64,000 bases of DNA, from contig PTEX01000055.1 in the NCBI GenBank assembly GCA_003342815.1, positions 744,001-808,000 on the forward strand, in the 5' to 3' direction. The translations under genes and the position numbers were made by a program. This stretch comes from Eudromia elegans. Taxonomy: Eukaryota; Chordata; Aves; Tinamiformes; Tinamidae. This document shows positions 36,501 to 40,710 of the stretch, one piece after another; the stretch's first letter is position 1; each line of letters opens with the position of its first letter. The notes under the pieces were generated by a model. The model saw nothing but the letters and a program-made list of their open reading frames with translations, was not told the origin of the DNA and searched no databases.

Positions 36501-39460
36501 AGTTTGTCTCTTCAACCATTTTTTTCCACTGTGCTCCACGAGCAAAAGAAGGCATCCCTGAATTCCTTCATGAGACAGCAGATTGTCAGTATTTATTTAC
36601 CTGGTACACATCTGCTGTGTGCCCGTTAATGTAAGTAATTAACCTTTTCCTGAAAGTGGCTCTTGTGAGTGTTTGTCACCTAAAGGACGGCTTGTTTTCT
36701 TTCACAACCACTGTGATGAATAGAGGAAAAGGCAATCAGAATTTAGCAAAAGGAGCAGATGCATGGCTAGGTTAAATTGGTGTCCATGCAGATAATATTT
36801 GATATTTGGCATCCATTTATTTAGCAGTCAAATTGACCTAGAACTGAAATTTTGTTTGCACTGGAGATTATGGAGAGGTGGTAGAGTTTAATATCCATGT
36901 GTCTAAAACCTACCGTTGCTGAAAACATAACCAGTATTCAGGCAAATATTTTTGTCCTCTCTGCCTTAGAGCAAACAACAATATAGATCTTTACAAAAAT
37001 ACCTCATTTTTGCAATTAGCTGAATATTCCACAGGTCAGGAAAGGCATAGAGACTGTGCTTTAAACATCCCCAAAACCCACTGCACTTAACTGGAGTCCT
37101 GAACCGTATTCTGGGCACAGGGCAGCCTCTCTGCAAAGAGTTGCTCGTGTGTAGAAATGATTAATCCTAGGGCTGTTCACTGTCTTATTGCTAGCTAACT
37201 TCAAAACCTGGGGAGTATGTTCATTTTGGTTAAACAGGGGATTAGGTATTGAAGGAGTTTGATCTGTGTGCAACCTGAAAGGTAAATAATTACTGTAGCT
37301 TCTACAACTTGTTCTGGTACAGGTTTTGTTCTAAAACAGTTTTGTATGGAAACTTGCTGCTCTGCAAGTTGTAGTGTCTAATCATAATGTTGGTCTTGGC
37401 TGAGTCTGTGCACTATTTGAAAGCACACCAGAATGTAGCACAATGCATGTCTTATTTCTTTGAGCCATCTTACTGAGAACAGAAAAATACGTCTGAATTC
37501 TATTCTTTACAGCTACTAAATAGGACTGACAGGATGGTCTGGCTTGTTTTTTCTTTTGAAGTCACTGTTTACAATCGTATTAGATGCAATTGGTCCATAG
37601 ATCTTATTTTTCCTCTTTCTCATAATTTATATCATTAGATCAACAAATATTCCAGGAAGTCATGAGAGCCAATCTGATCAAGAAGCCCAAATGCATAAAG
37701 GCCTTTCAAGGAGAAGTCAAGCTGTTGGTGCTGTGCTTAGTGTCCTGCTAGTTGTTCTTACTGCCTGCTTAATAATCTTGCTGTTCTACAAAAAGGAAAG
37801 GAGGTAAGTAGTAATAGGGAGGCTTTTAAAGATTTTTGTAGTACTTAGTTTCCTTATCAAAAGGGAATTGGTGAACTTTGAGTTAAGTTTTTGTTTTACA
37901 GTTGACAACATTAATGGTCAAATAGCTACTGCCTTGTTCTCAAACTTTTTTCTTTTACTATCTGAAGGCTATTGCAGAGTCAGTTGCCTTGGACTGATCT
38001 CTACTAGAGTAGACTACTAACTAAAGGGTGGTAATTAATGTGGTAATTAATATTTAATGCCTGGTGGAGAACTTCTTTCCTGTGAGGGTGACAGAGCACT
38101 GGCACAGGCTGCCCAGAGAGGCTGTGGAGTCTCCTTCTCTGGAGATCTTCCAAACCCACCTGGATGTCACCCTGTGCCCCGTGCTCTAGGGGTCCCTGCT
38201 GGAGCGGGGGTTTGGACTAGACACTACAGGTTTCTTCATCTTTAACTGCTCTGTGATTCTGTGTCAAACTGGAATCATACAACAGCAATGAAGTACAAAT
38301 ACAAACACTTCTCTGATTTCCAAACAAGGTTGCTTTTTTCCAAAGATTTTAAGTATCAGAAGAGTCATCCTGAAGCTGTGGTGAGCAAGATGATATACAC
38401 AATTATGGACCATCTTTTGCTTTAGTGTGGTCCTGAACCAAATATGATAGCATATAGCTTGCTTGATAAAATGCTTTGACAAAACTCCAGTGATGAAAGG
38501 TGAGGGCTGCAAAGCTGGATACAATCTTTCTAATGCTCTATTTCTCTCCCTTCTTTTTTTTTCTGTTTTCAGGGAAACTGTAATAAACAAGATAACCAGC
38601 TGTTGCAGAAGAACATCAGGTGTTTCCTACAAATACACAAAGGTAATATAATGATGAAATCAAAGACTTTTGCTTCATGTAAAGTTACCCAAGTGTGACT
38701 TAAACTAGAAAAACATCCTAGTTCCTTCAGTGGCTGGATATTAAACTGTGTGGCTTCAGGAGAGATGCATGGCTGGTTGAGTGTCTAAAACCACAGTGAA
38801 AAGACAACAGAAGATAAAGGAAGAAATGCTGTAAAGTGGCCAGTGAATAGCCTAGTAAAGTGTATAAAGCTTTTTAGAAGGCAGCTGAGGTTCAGACACA
38901 GTACTGAATGGCTGGAAGCAATAATAATATACTGCAAGAGTGTGCTGTTACTGTCCCATGATCAAATACATCCATACAGACCTTGTATGGGATAGGTCTG
39001 CTAATTGGAAAGATCAATAATAGGCAGAGGCTGGAGCACTGTGTGCAGTCTACTCTTGGATTTTTATTTATTTTTTTTTCAGATAAACAGTGAAGAAGAA
39101 GCTAATGAGCATGAAACAGAGTGGCTTATGGAGGAAATCACAACGCCAAATCAAAGAACAGCAAAAGGAGGGCAGGAAAATGGTCACATTGCTAAGTCTG
39201 TTGCATCAGAAGCCTTTACATCTCTCCATGTGGATGATCTGGACAGTGAGGATGAAGTGCTAACAATTCCAGATGTAAAGATTCAGTCAGGAAGAGGACT
39301 AGATAAGAGCAAGCATCCACGAAAGAAGATGCCAAGCCTTGACTTACTGAATGGGGGAAAGGATAGGAAAGCAAAAGCCAGCCCAGGCCAACAGACACAG
39401 AACTCTACAAACACAGTATCATTTCATGATGATAGTGATGAGGACTTGTTGAATGTTTAA
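499..39460 (+). CDS. IGF2R: IGF2R, cation-independent mannose-6-phosphate receptor (45 exons, 5' partial)
   Basis: This is a type I membrane receptor that carries mannose-6-phosphate-tagged lysosomal enzymes from the trans-Golgi and plasma membrane to endosomes. In therian mammals it also clears IGF2. I placed 45 GT-AG exons whose phases all join. They total 7014 bases, or 2337 codons plus TAA. In order they encode the end of repeat 1, repeats 2-15 (each ending in a pattern like DCxYxFxWxTxxAC), a fibronectin II module inside repeat 13, one membrane helix and a tail of about 160 residues ending in an acidic-cluster dileucine. Human IGF2R has 48 exons and 2491 residues, so three 5' exons with the signal peptide lie upstream of the window. 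Exon numbers below are counted back from the last exon on that basis. No frameshift or internal stop was seen, so the gene looks intact. Confidence 0.97.
1003..1132 (+). CDS. IGF2R: IGF2R exon 5: start of repeat 2
   Basis: Starts VPCYVF and ends in LFINLCRDL with one base of a split Gly codon. It covers the first half of repeat 2, including the conserved HDLNPL and INLC strands. Confidence 0.96.
2116..2236 (+). CDS. IGF2R: IGF2R exon 6: repeat 2 middle
   Basis: Encodes [14 protein letters not shown] and [12 protein letters not shown], the mid-repeat disulfide and strand region. The donor follows AG of a split Arg codon at 2236. Confidence 0.95.
3958..4075 (+). CDS. IGF2R: IGF2R exon 7: repeat 2
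   Basis: Encodes LVLSYERV...[17 protein letters not shown], the strand pair preceding the closing segment of repeat 2. It ends in phase 0 after EE. Confidence 0.95.
4076..5629 (+). other. IGF2R: IGF2R intron 7
   Basis: Intron of about 1.55 kb. It holds a short GT run near 4123-4140, T-rich stretches near 4168-4190, and a 19-T run at 5071-5089. No exon or transposon was recognised. Confidence 0.75.
5630..5792 (+). CDS. IGF2R: IGF2R exon 8: end of repeat 2, start of repeat 3
   Basis: [14 protein letters not shown] closes repeat 2, and [18 protein letters not shown] opens repeat 3. The donor is followed within about 12 bases by a run of 25 T (5804-5828). Confidence 0.96.
5804..5828. repeat. 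T homopolymer (25)
   Basis: Run of 25 T starting about 12 bases after the donor of IGF2R exon 8. Confidence 0.95.
5953..6133 (+). CDS. IGF2R: IGF2R exon 9: repeat 3, Gln of the M6P site
   Basis: Encodes YYLNVCGKT and SSCQVK. The Gln after this Cys lines up with the mannose-contacting Gln392 of bovine repeat 3. Phase 1 in, phase 2 out. Confidence 0.96.
6981..7084 (+). CDS. IGF2R: IGF2R exon 10: repeat 3, Ser and Arg of the M6P site
   Basis: Encodes [19 protein letters not shown] and [15 protein letters not shown] and QRM correspond to Ser431 and Arg435 of the high-affinity repeat-3 site. Confidence 0.96.
7500..7661 (+). CDS. IGF2R: IGF2R exon 11: end of repeat 3, start of repeat 4
   Basis: [11 protein letters not shown] carries the Glu (460) and Tyr (465) of the repeat-3 sugar pocket. 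Repeat 4 then starts at [17 protein letters not shown]. Confidence 0.96.
7972..8112 (+). CDS. IGF2R: IGF2R exon 12: repeat 4
   Basis: Encodes [20 protein letters not shown] and AAAVCAV, the first half of repeat 4. Phase 1 on both sides. Confidence 0.95.
8448..8594 (+). CDS. IGF2R: IGF2R exon 13: repeat 4
   Basis: Encodes [22 protein letters not shown] and KTVITLVC, the second half of repeat 4. Phase 1 on both sides. Confidence 0.95.
8595..9430 (+). other. IGF2R: IGF2R intron 13
   Basis: An 836-base intron. I see no transposon, exon or structured element in it; the open frame near 8797-9003 lacks any family similarity. Confidence 0.7.
9431..9562 (+). CDS. IGF2R: IGF2R exon 14: end of repeat 4, start of repeat 5
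   Basis: [14 protein letters not shown] closes repeat 4 and [10 protein letters not shown] opens repeat 5. It begins GDLESAP as in human. Confidence 0.96.
9984..10131 (+). CDS. IGF2R: IGF2R exon 15: repeat 5, Gln of the M6P/phosphodiester site
   Basis: Encodes [26 protein letters not shown] and SGACQVTPR. The Gln after the Cys corresponds to Gln644 of the repeat-5 site, which prefers M6P-GlcNAc phosphodiesters in mammals. Confidence 0.95.
10132..11310 (+). other. IGF2R: IGF2R intron 15
   Basis: An intron of about 1.18 kb ending in a long pyrimidine tract with CTCTCTCTAG at the acceptor. Nothing else recognised. Confidence 0.7.
11311..11488 (+). CDS. IGF2R: IGF2R exon 16: repeat 5, Arg of the site
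   Basis: Encodes [20 protein letters not shown] and [12 protein letters not shown]. Arg in QRA sits 43 residues after the repeat-5 Gln, as in mammals (Arg687). The NGTAYND stretch lacks the Cys of most repeats, a known trait of repeat 5. Confidence 0.96.
12083..12198 (+). CDS. IGF2R: IGF2R exon 17: end of repeat 5, start of repeat 6
   Basis: [17 protein letters not shown] supplies the Glu and Tyr of the repeat-5 site, 22 and 27 residues after its Arg. Repeat 6 begins [10 protein letters not shown]. Confidence 0.96.
12661..12823 (+). CDS. IGF2R: IGF2R exon 18: repeat 6
   Basis: Encodes [21 protein letters not shown] and [10 protein letters not shown]. Phase 2 in, phase 0 out. Confidence 0.95.
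12824..14293 (+). other. IGF2R: IGF2R intron 18
   Basis: An intron of about 1.47 kb with a 15-T run near 13491-13505. No transposon or exon recognised. Confidence 0.7.
14294..14473 (+). CDS. IGF2R: IGF2R exon 19: repeat 6
   Basis: Encodes [27 protein letters not shown] and [12 protein letters not shown]. Phase 0 on both sides, 60 codons. Confidence 0.95.
14474..15399 (+). other. IGF2R: IGF2R intron 19
   Basis: A 926-base intron. No element recognised. Confidence 0.7.
15400..15501 (+). CDS. IGF2R: IGF2R exon 20: end of repeat 6
   Basis: Encodes [19 protein letters not shown] and the closing TEAACPIE. Phase 0 on both sides, 34 codons. Confidence 0.95.
15502..16174 (+). other. IGF2R: IGF2R intron 20
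   Basis: A 673-base intron. A 125-codon open frame spans 15557-15934 but matches nothing I recognise, and the exon chain stays in frame without it. Confidence 0.7.
16175..16276 (+). CDS. IGF2R: IGF2R exon 21: start of repeat 7
   Basis: Encodes [18 protein letters not shown] and ASGIGKNFM, matching the start of human repeat 7. Phase 0 on both sides. Confidence 0.96.
16277..16998 (+). other. IGF2R: IGF2R intron 21
   Basis: A 722-base AT-rich intron. Nothing recognised. Confidence 0.7.
16999..17173 (+). CDS. IGF2R: IGF2R exon 22: repeat 7
   Basis: Encodes [18 protein letters not shown] and [15 protein letters not shown]. As in human, repeat 7 lacks the usual GDxC cysteine at this strand. It ends in phase 1. 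Confidence 0.95.
17174..18197 (+). other. IGF2R: IGF2R intron 22
   Basis: An intron of about 1.02 kb, AT-rich. No transposon or exon recognised. Confidence 0.7.
18198..18365 (+). CDS. IGF2R: IGF2R exon 23: end of repeat 7, start of repeat 8
   Basis: Encodes [23 protein letters not shown] (close of repeat 7, with Phe in place of the usual aromatic Trp) and PVDCQVT (start of repeat 8). Confidence 0.96.
18960..19103 (+). CDS. IGF2R: IGF2R exon 24: repeat 8
   Basis: Encodes [29 protein letters not shown]. Phase 1 on both sides. The acceptor is the AG at 18958-18959. Confidence 0.95.
19472..19650 (+). CDS. IGF2R: IGF2R exon 25: repeat 8
   Basis: Encodes [29 protein letters not shown] and [10 protein letters not shown]. 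Phase 1 in, phase 0 out. Confidence 0.95.
19997..20084 (+). CDS. IGF2R: IGF2R exon 26: end of repeat 8
   Basis: Encodes [17 protein letters not shown] and RTLAACPV, the closing strand of repeat 8. Phase 0 in, phase 1 out. Confidence 0.95.
20085..21487 (+). other. IGF2R: IGF2R intron 26, with assembly gap
   Basis: An intron of about 1.4 kb. A T run reaches 21365 and is followed by 50 N at 21366-21415, so its true length is not known. Otherwise nothing recognised. Confidence 0.8.
21366..21415. other. Assembly gap (50 N)
   Basis: Fifty unknown bases directly after a T homopolymer, 72 bases upstream of exon 27. Its size may be nominal. Confidence 0.99.
21488..21694 (+). CDS. IGF2R: IGF2R exon 27: repeat 9, Gln of the high-affinity M6P site
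   Basis: Encodes [28 protein letters not shown] and SSCQVKKM. The Gln in SSCQ corresponds to Gln1292 of bovine repeat 9, the second high-affinity site. Confidence 0.96.
21898..22028 (+). CDS. IGF2R: IGF2R exon 28: repeat 9, His and Arg of the site
   Basis: Encodes [20 protein letters not shown] and [11 protein letters not shown]. His in CHK and Arg in NRST match His1329 and Arg1334, with the same 5-residue spacing. Confidence 0.96.
22718..22815 (+). CDS. IGF2R: IGF2R exon 29: end of repeat 9, start of repeat 10
   Basis: [18 protein letters not shown] carries Glu (LKE) and Tyr (CTY) of the repeat-9 pocket, 20 and 26 residues after its Arg as in mammals. Repeat 10 begins ECSYK. The donor follows AA at 22815. 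Confidence 0.96.
22816..23614 (+). other. IGF2R: IGF2R intron 29
   Basis: A 799-base intron. A short open frame at 23359-23550 has no recognisable similarity. Nothing else seen. Confidence 0.7.
23615..23751 (+). CDS. IGF2R: IGF2R exon 30: repeat 10
   Basis: Encodes [23 protein letters not shown] and [13 protein letters not shown]. Phase 2 in, phase 1 out. Confidence 0.95.
23926..24116 (+). CDS. IGF2R: IGF2R exon 31: repeat 10
   Basis: Encodes [34 protein letters not shown] and KTTILRFKC. Phase 1 in, phase 0 out at ATA before GTGAGT. Confidence 0.95.
24117..24687 (+). other. IGF2R: IGF2R intron 31
   Basis: A 571-base intron. Nothing recognised. Confidence 0.7.
24688..24814 (+). CDS. IGF2R: IGF2R exon 32: end of repeat 10, start of repeat 11
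   Basis: [18 protein letters not shown] closes repeat 10 and [11 protein letters not shown] opens repeat 11, the repeat that binds IGF2 in therian mammals. Confidence 0.96.
25204..25326 (+). CDS. IGF2R: IGF2R exon 33: repeat 11, AB loop
   Basis: Encodes [32 protein letters not shown] and SFCANGAG. It covers the AB loop, where human has the YSEKG stretch that touches IGF2; the aligned residues here are DSHSR. Confidence 0.95.
25327..26467 (+). other. IGF2R: IGF2R intron 33
   Basis: An intron of about 1.14 kb, AT-rich, with an A run at 26358-26370 near its 3' end. No element recognised. Confidence 0.7.
26468..26727 (+). CDS. IGF2R: IGF2R exon 34: repeat 11, CD loop and close
   Basis: A large exon of 260 bases. 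It opens with [13 protein letters not shown], the CD loop. Human has CFGQTRISVG here, with Phe1567, Thr1570 and Ile1572 forming the IGF2 contact patch. The exon then encodes [14 protein letters not shown] (FG loop), YFSFVC and the closing [14 protein letters not shown]. Phase 1 in, phase 0 out. Confidence 0.96.
26728..27379 (+). other. IGF2R: IGF2R intron 34
   Basis: A 652-base intron with a run of A at 26932-26943. Nothing else recognised. Confidence 0.7.
27380..27592 (+). CDS. IGF2R: IGF2R exon 35: repeat 12
   Basis: Encodes [32 protein letters not shown] and [15 protein letters not shown]. Phase 0 on both sides, 71 codons. Confidence 0.96.
27593..28409 (+). other. IGF2R: IGF2R intron 35
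   Basis: An 817-base intron containing a compound TA/GT/GA simple repeat at 27869-27917. Nothing else recognised. Confidence 0.75.
27869..27917. repeat. Compound simple repeat (TA/GT/GA)
   Basis: TATATATATGTGTATATATATA is followed by a GA run and a short GT run in IGF2R intron 35. Confidence 0.9.
28410..28559 (+). CDS. IGF2R: IGF2R exon 36: repeat 12
   Basis: Encodes [22 protein letters not shown] and [13 protein letters not shown]. Phase 0 on both sides. Confidence 0.95.
28743..28904 (+). CDS. IGF2R: IGF2R exon 37: end of repeat 12, start of repeat 13
   Basis: [18 protein letters not shown] closes repeat 12. [19 protein letters not shown] starts repeat 13. Phase 0 on both sides. Confidence 0.96.
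28905..29407 (+). other. IGF2R: IGF2R intron 37
   Basis: A 503-base intron. The open frame that crosses its end is partly the exon in another frame. Nothing else recognised. Confidence 0.7.
29408..29615 (+). CDS. IGF2R: IGF2R exon 38: repeat 13
   Basis: Encodes [43 protein letters not shown] and GDRCPP. Phase 0 in, phase 1 out. Confidence 0.96.
30000..30146 (+). CDS. IGF2R: IGF2R exon 39: fibronectin type II module in repeat 13
   Basis: Encodes [23 protein letters not shown] and WGFCGSG: the four-cysteine fibronectin II signature (C..PF.Y....Y..C......WC.T........W..C). In mammals this module stabilises IGF2 binding at repeat 11. Phase 1 on both sides, so the module is its own exon. Confidence 0.97.
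30147..30577 (+). other. IGF2R: IGF2R intron 39
   Basis: A 431-base intron with a T-rich acceptor tract. Nothing else recognised. Confidence 0.7.
30578..30812 (+). CDS. IGF2R: IGF2R exon 40: end of repeat 13, start of repeat 14
   Basis: Encodes [32 protein letters not shown] (close of repeat 13) and [20 protein letters not shown] (start of repeat 14). Phase 1 in, phase 2 out. Confidence 0.96.
30813..31708 (+). other. IGF2R: IGF2R intron 40
   Basis: An 896-base intron. No element recognised. Confidence 0.7.
31709..31845 (+). CDS. IGF2R: IGF2R exon 41: repeat 14
   Basis: Encodes [27 protein letters not shown] and [12 protein letters not shown]. Phase 2 in, phase 1 out. Confidence 0.95.
31846..32667 (+). 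other. IGF2R: IGF2R intron 41
   Basis: An 822-base intron containing a diverged 35-bp tandem duplication (32043-32112). Nothing else recognised. Confidence 0.75.
32043..32112. repeat. Diverged 35-bp tandem duplication
   Basis: Two adjacent 35-bp units (32043-32077 and 32078-32112), both starting CAGGAGAAC, match at 29 of 35 positions by hand count with no gaps. Located in IGF2R intron 41. Confidence 0.85.
32668..32782 (+). CDS. IGF2R: IGF2R exon 42: repeat 14
   Basis: Encodes [19 protein letters not shown] and [15 protein letters not shown]. Phase 1 in, phase 2 out. Confidence 0.95.
32783..34294 (+). other. IGF2R: IGF2R intron 42
   Basis: An intron of about 1.5 kb. Open frames of 86 and 120 codons overlap on opposite strands near 33592-33954, but neither resembles a known family. 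No transposon recognised. Confidence 0.7.
34295..34441 (+). CDS. IGF2R: IGF2R exon 43: end of repeat 14, start of repeat 15
   Basis: Encodes [17 protein letters not shown] (close of repeat 14) and [20 protein letters not shown] (start of repeat 15). The donor follows AA at 34441. Confidence 0.96.
34442..35733 (+). other. IGF2R: IGF2R intron 43
   Basis: An intron of about 1.3 kb. Several short open frames overlap at 34464-34945 without family similarity. Nothing else recognised. Confidence 0.7.
35734..35918 (+). CDS. IGF2R: IGF2R exon 44: repeat 15
   Basis: Encodes [23 protein letters not shown] and [13 protein letters not shown]. Phase 2 in, phase 1 out. Confidence 0.96.
35919..36443 (+). 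other. IGF2R: IGF2R intron 44
   Basis: A 525-base intron. Nothing recognised. Confidence 0.7.
36444..36630 (+). CDS. IGF2R: IGF2R exon 45: end of repeat 15
   Basis: Encodes [28 protein letters not shown] and the final closing strand [16 protein letters not shown]. Phase 1 in, phase 2 out. Confidence 0.97.
36631..37638 (+). other. IGF2R: IGF2R intron 45
   Basis: An intron of about 1.0 kb. No transposon or exon recognised. Confidence 0.7.
37639..37803 (+). CDS. IGF2R: IGF2R exon 46: stalk and transmembrane helix
   Basis: Begins [11 protein letters not shown], then the juxtamembrane [10 protein letters not shown], the hydrophobic helix [20 protein letters not shown] and the stop-transfer basic stretch KKERR. 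The extracellular linker before MHKG differs from human, but the helix and flanks match. Confidence 0.97.
37804..38572 (+). other. IGF2R: IGF2R intron 46
   Basis: A 769-base intron that contains a sense-oriented CR1 3' fragment at about 38069-38263. Confidence 0.8.
38069..38263 (+). mobile_element. CR1 LINE 3' fragment
   Basis: It reads as the end of CR1: a GTGAGGGTGACAGAGCACTGG-like start, GGCTGCCCAGAGAGGCTGTGG, CTCCTTCTCTGGAGATCTTCC, then TTTGGACTAGA and a degenerate GATTCTGTG tail. This is a 5'-truncated, non-autonomous copy in the same direction as IGF2R. The tail is worn, so it is older than the copy at 45085. Confidence 0.9.
38573..38642 (+). CDS. IGF2R: IGF2R exon 47: membrane-proximal cytoplasmic tail
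   Basis: Encodes [20 protein letters not shown] and YTK. The Cys pair corresponds to the tail cysteines reported to be palmitoylated in mammals. The endocytic tyrosine motif starts here and is completed by Ile from exon 48 (YTKI; human YSKV). Confidence 0.96.
39083..39460 (+). CDS. IGF2R: IGF2R exon 48: cytoplasmic tail and stop
   Basis: Encodes [19 protein letters not shown] (WLM is the retromer-linked motif), [13 protein letters not shown] (acidic casein kinase 2-type cluster) and the C-terminal [11 protein letters not shown]. That end is the acidic-cluster dileucine bound by GGA adaptors. TAA lies at 39458-39460. The middle of the tail is about ten residues shorter than the human tail I remember. 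Confidence 0.97.
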   Translation: MNSEEEANEHETEWLMEEITTPNQRTAKGGQENGHIAKSVASEAFTSLHVDDLDSEDEVLTIPDVKIQSGRGLDKSKHPRKKMPSLDLLNGGKDRKAKASPGQQTQNSTNTVSFHDDSDEDLLNV

Positions 39461-40710
39461 TGCCCCCTTCTTGTGCCTAAAGAAATATAGAGAGATTATA
39501 TAATGAGACAACACTTCCAACCAAATATGAGGACTTCAGCCTGAAAAGATTTTTTTTTTTTTTTGAATTTTTGCCTTTAACAAGAAACCTCTGAAAAGGG
39601 AAGAAGAAAGATGTCTTGGTGGTTTACAATGGTCTGTTCAGTAATGACTGGATTTTTAACATCCAGTTAACTGAGTTATGTTGACTCTCTGTAGCCAGGA
39701 CAGGGATTTTCTGTTTGTTTATTTTCTTTTAAGCCTTAGCATAGACGTTAAATGCTTGTTTAAAAGAAGAACCTTTCAAAGAACAGGATTAAATCCAAAT
39801 GAAGCCCATGGCTCCTGAGATTCAAATGATCTGACTACTAGTGTTTTAACTCCTTGTATTTATTGATCCTCACTACTCAGGTTTGTTCTTCCTGCCGGCA
39901 GGGTATTATTCTATGGGTTCACCCATTGTGTGACAAGGAAAAATATAACTTTTGTGGGTTGGGATGATTTGGTGTAAATTTTAGGACTGGTCTAACTTAT
40001 CCTGTAAATTTGAATATCCATTCTAATTTAAACAGATCATTGATGGAAAGGTGTTGTCTGAAAGGTACAACTCTGTATAGCTTTAGCCTGAAATGATTGC
40101 TGTTTTTTGCATGATATTTTTGGTACTGGTTATATGACTGACTTCTCAGTATTTGCCTAAGCAGCTGATAAGCACCCAAAGATATTTTTTTCACTAAATA
40201 TTGGCTGGACTAGACTTTATGCACAGAGAACCAGAGTTTCAAGGCCAGAGAGGCAGAATTCCTGGCATGTAGCCTATGCTGCCTAATTTGTCGTCACCAA
40301 GAAAAGGCCAACACCTAGAGGAGCCTTAATCTACACAGCATCTATCCAGTTCAAATTGTGAGGATTTTGGTCCCGTATTTTTTTTATAATGTAAGTTCTA
40401 GTGTGTGTGCTGAAGCCCTGGCCATAATCATTGACTTGAAAAGTTACTGGTGATGAATGGAAGTCAATTTTCCTCTGGCAGTCTTGCTTTTCTCCAGGTC
40501 TTTCTGGAATCACCTTACAGACAATGATACAGTTTCAGAGCTGCACAAGTACATATACTGGTCAGAATTTTTTGAAACTCTTCATTGTTCCTTTTGGTTG
40601 GCTTCTTCAATTTCAACAATAGTTTCTTTTTATAAAAACTCCATTTTGAATCAAAATAGTGTAATATAAAGTAATCAGCAATTTCAATAAAAGATATGAA
40701 GTGGGTATTC
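39461..40710 (+). other. IGF2R: IGF2R 3' UTR (approximate end)
   Basis: Non-coding sequence from the stop to shortly after the first good AATAAA. The end is inferred from the signal only. Confidence 0.65.
40686..40691 (+). promoter_or_regulatory. IGF2R: Polyadenylation signal AATAAA, IGF2R
   Basis: Canonical hexamer about 1.2 kb past the IGF2R stop and the first clear one in the UTR. Cleavage would be expected 10-30 bases downstream. Confidence 0.7.

Noticed and set aside
499..39460. Imprinting control element or an Airn-like antisense RNA in IGF2R
   Set aside because: In mouse this lies in intron 2, which is upstream of the window. No CpG-island-like block is seen in the IGF2R introns present, so nothing can be claimed either way.
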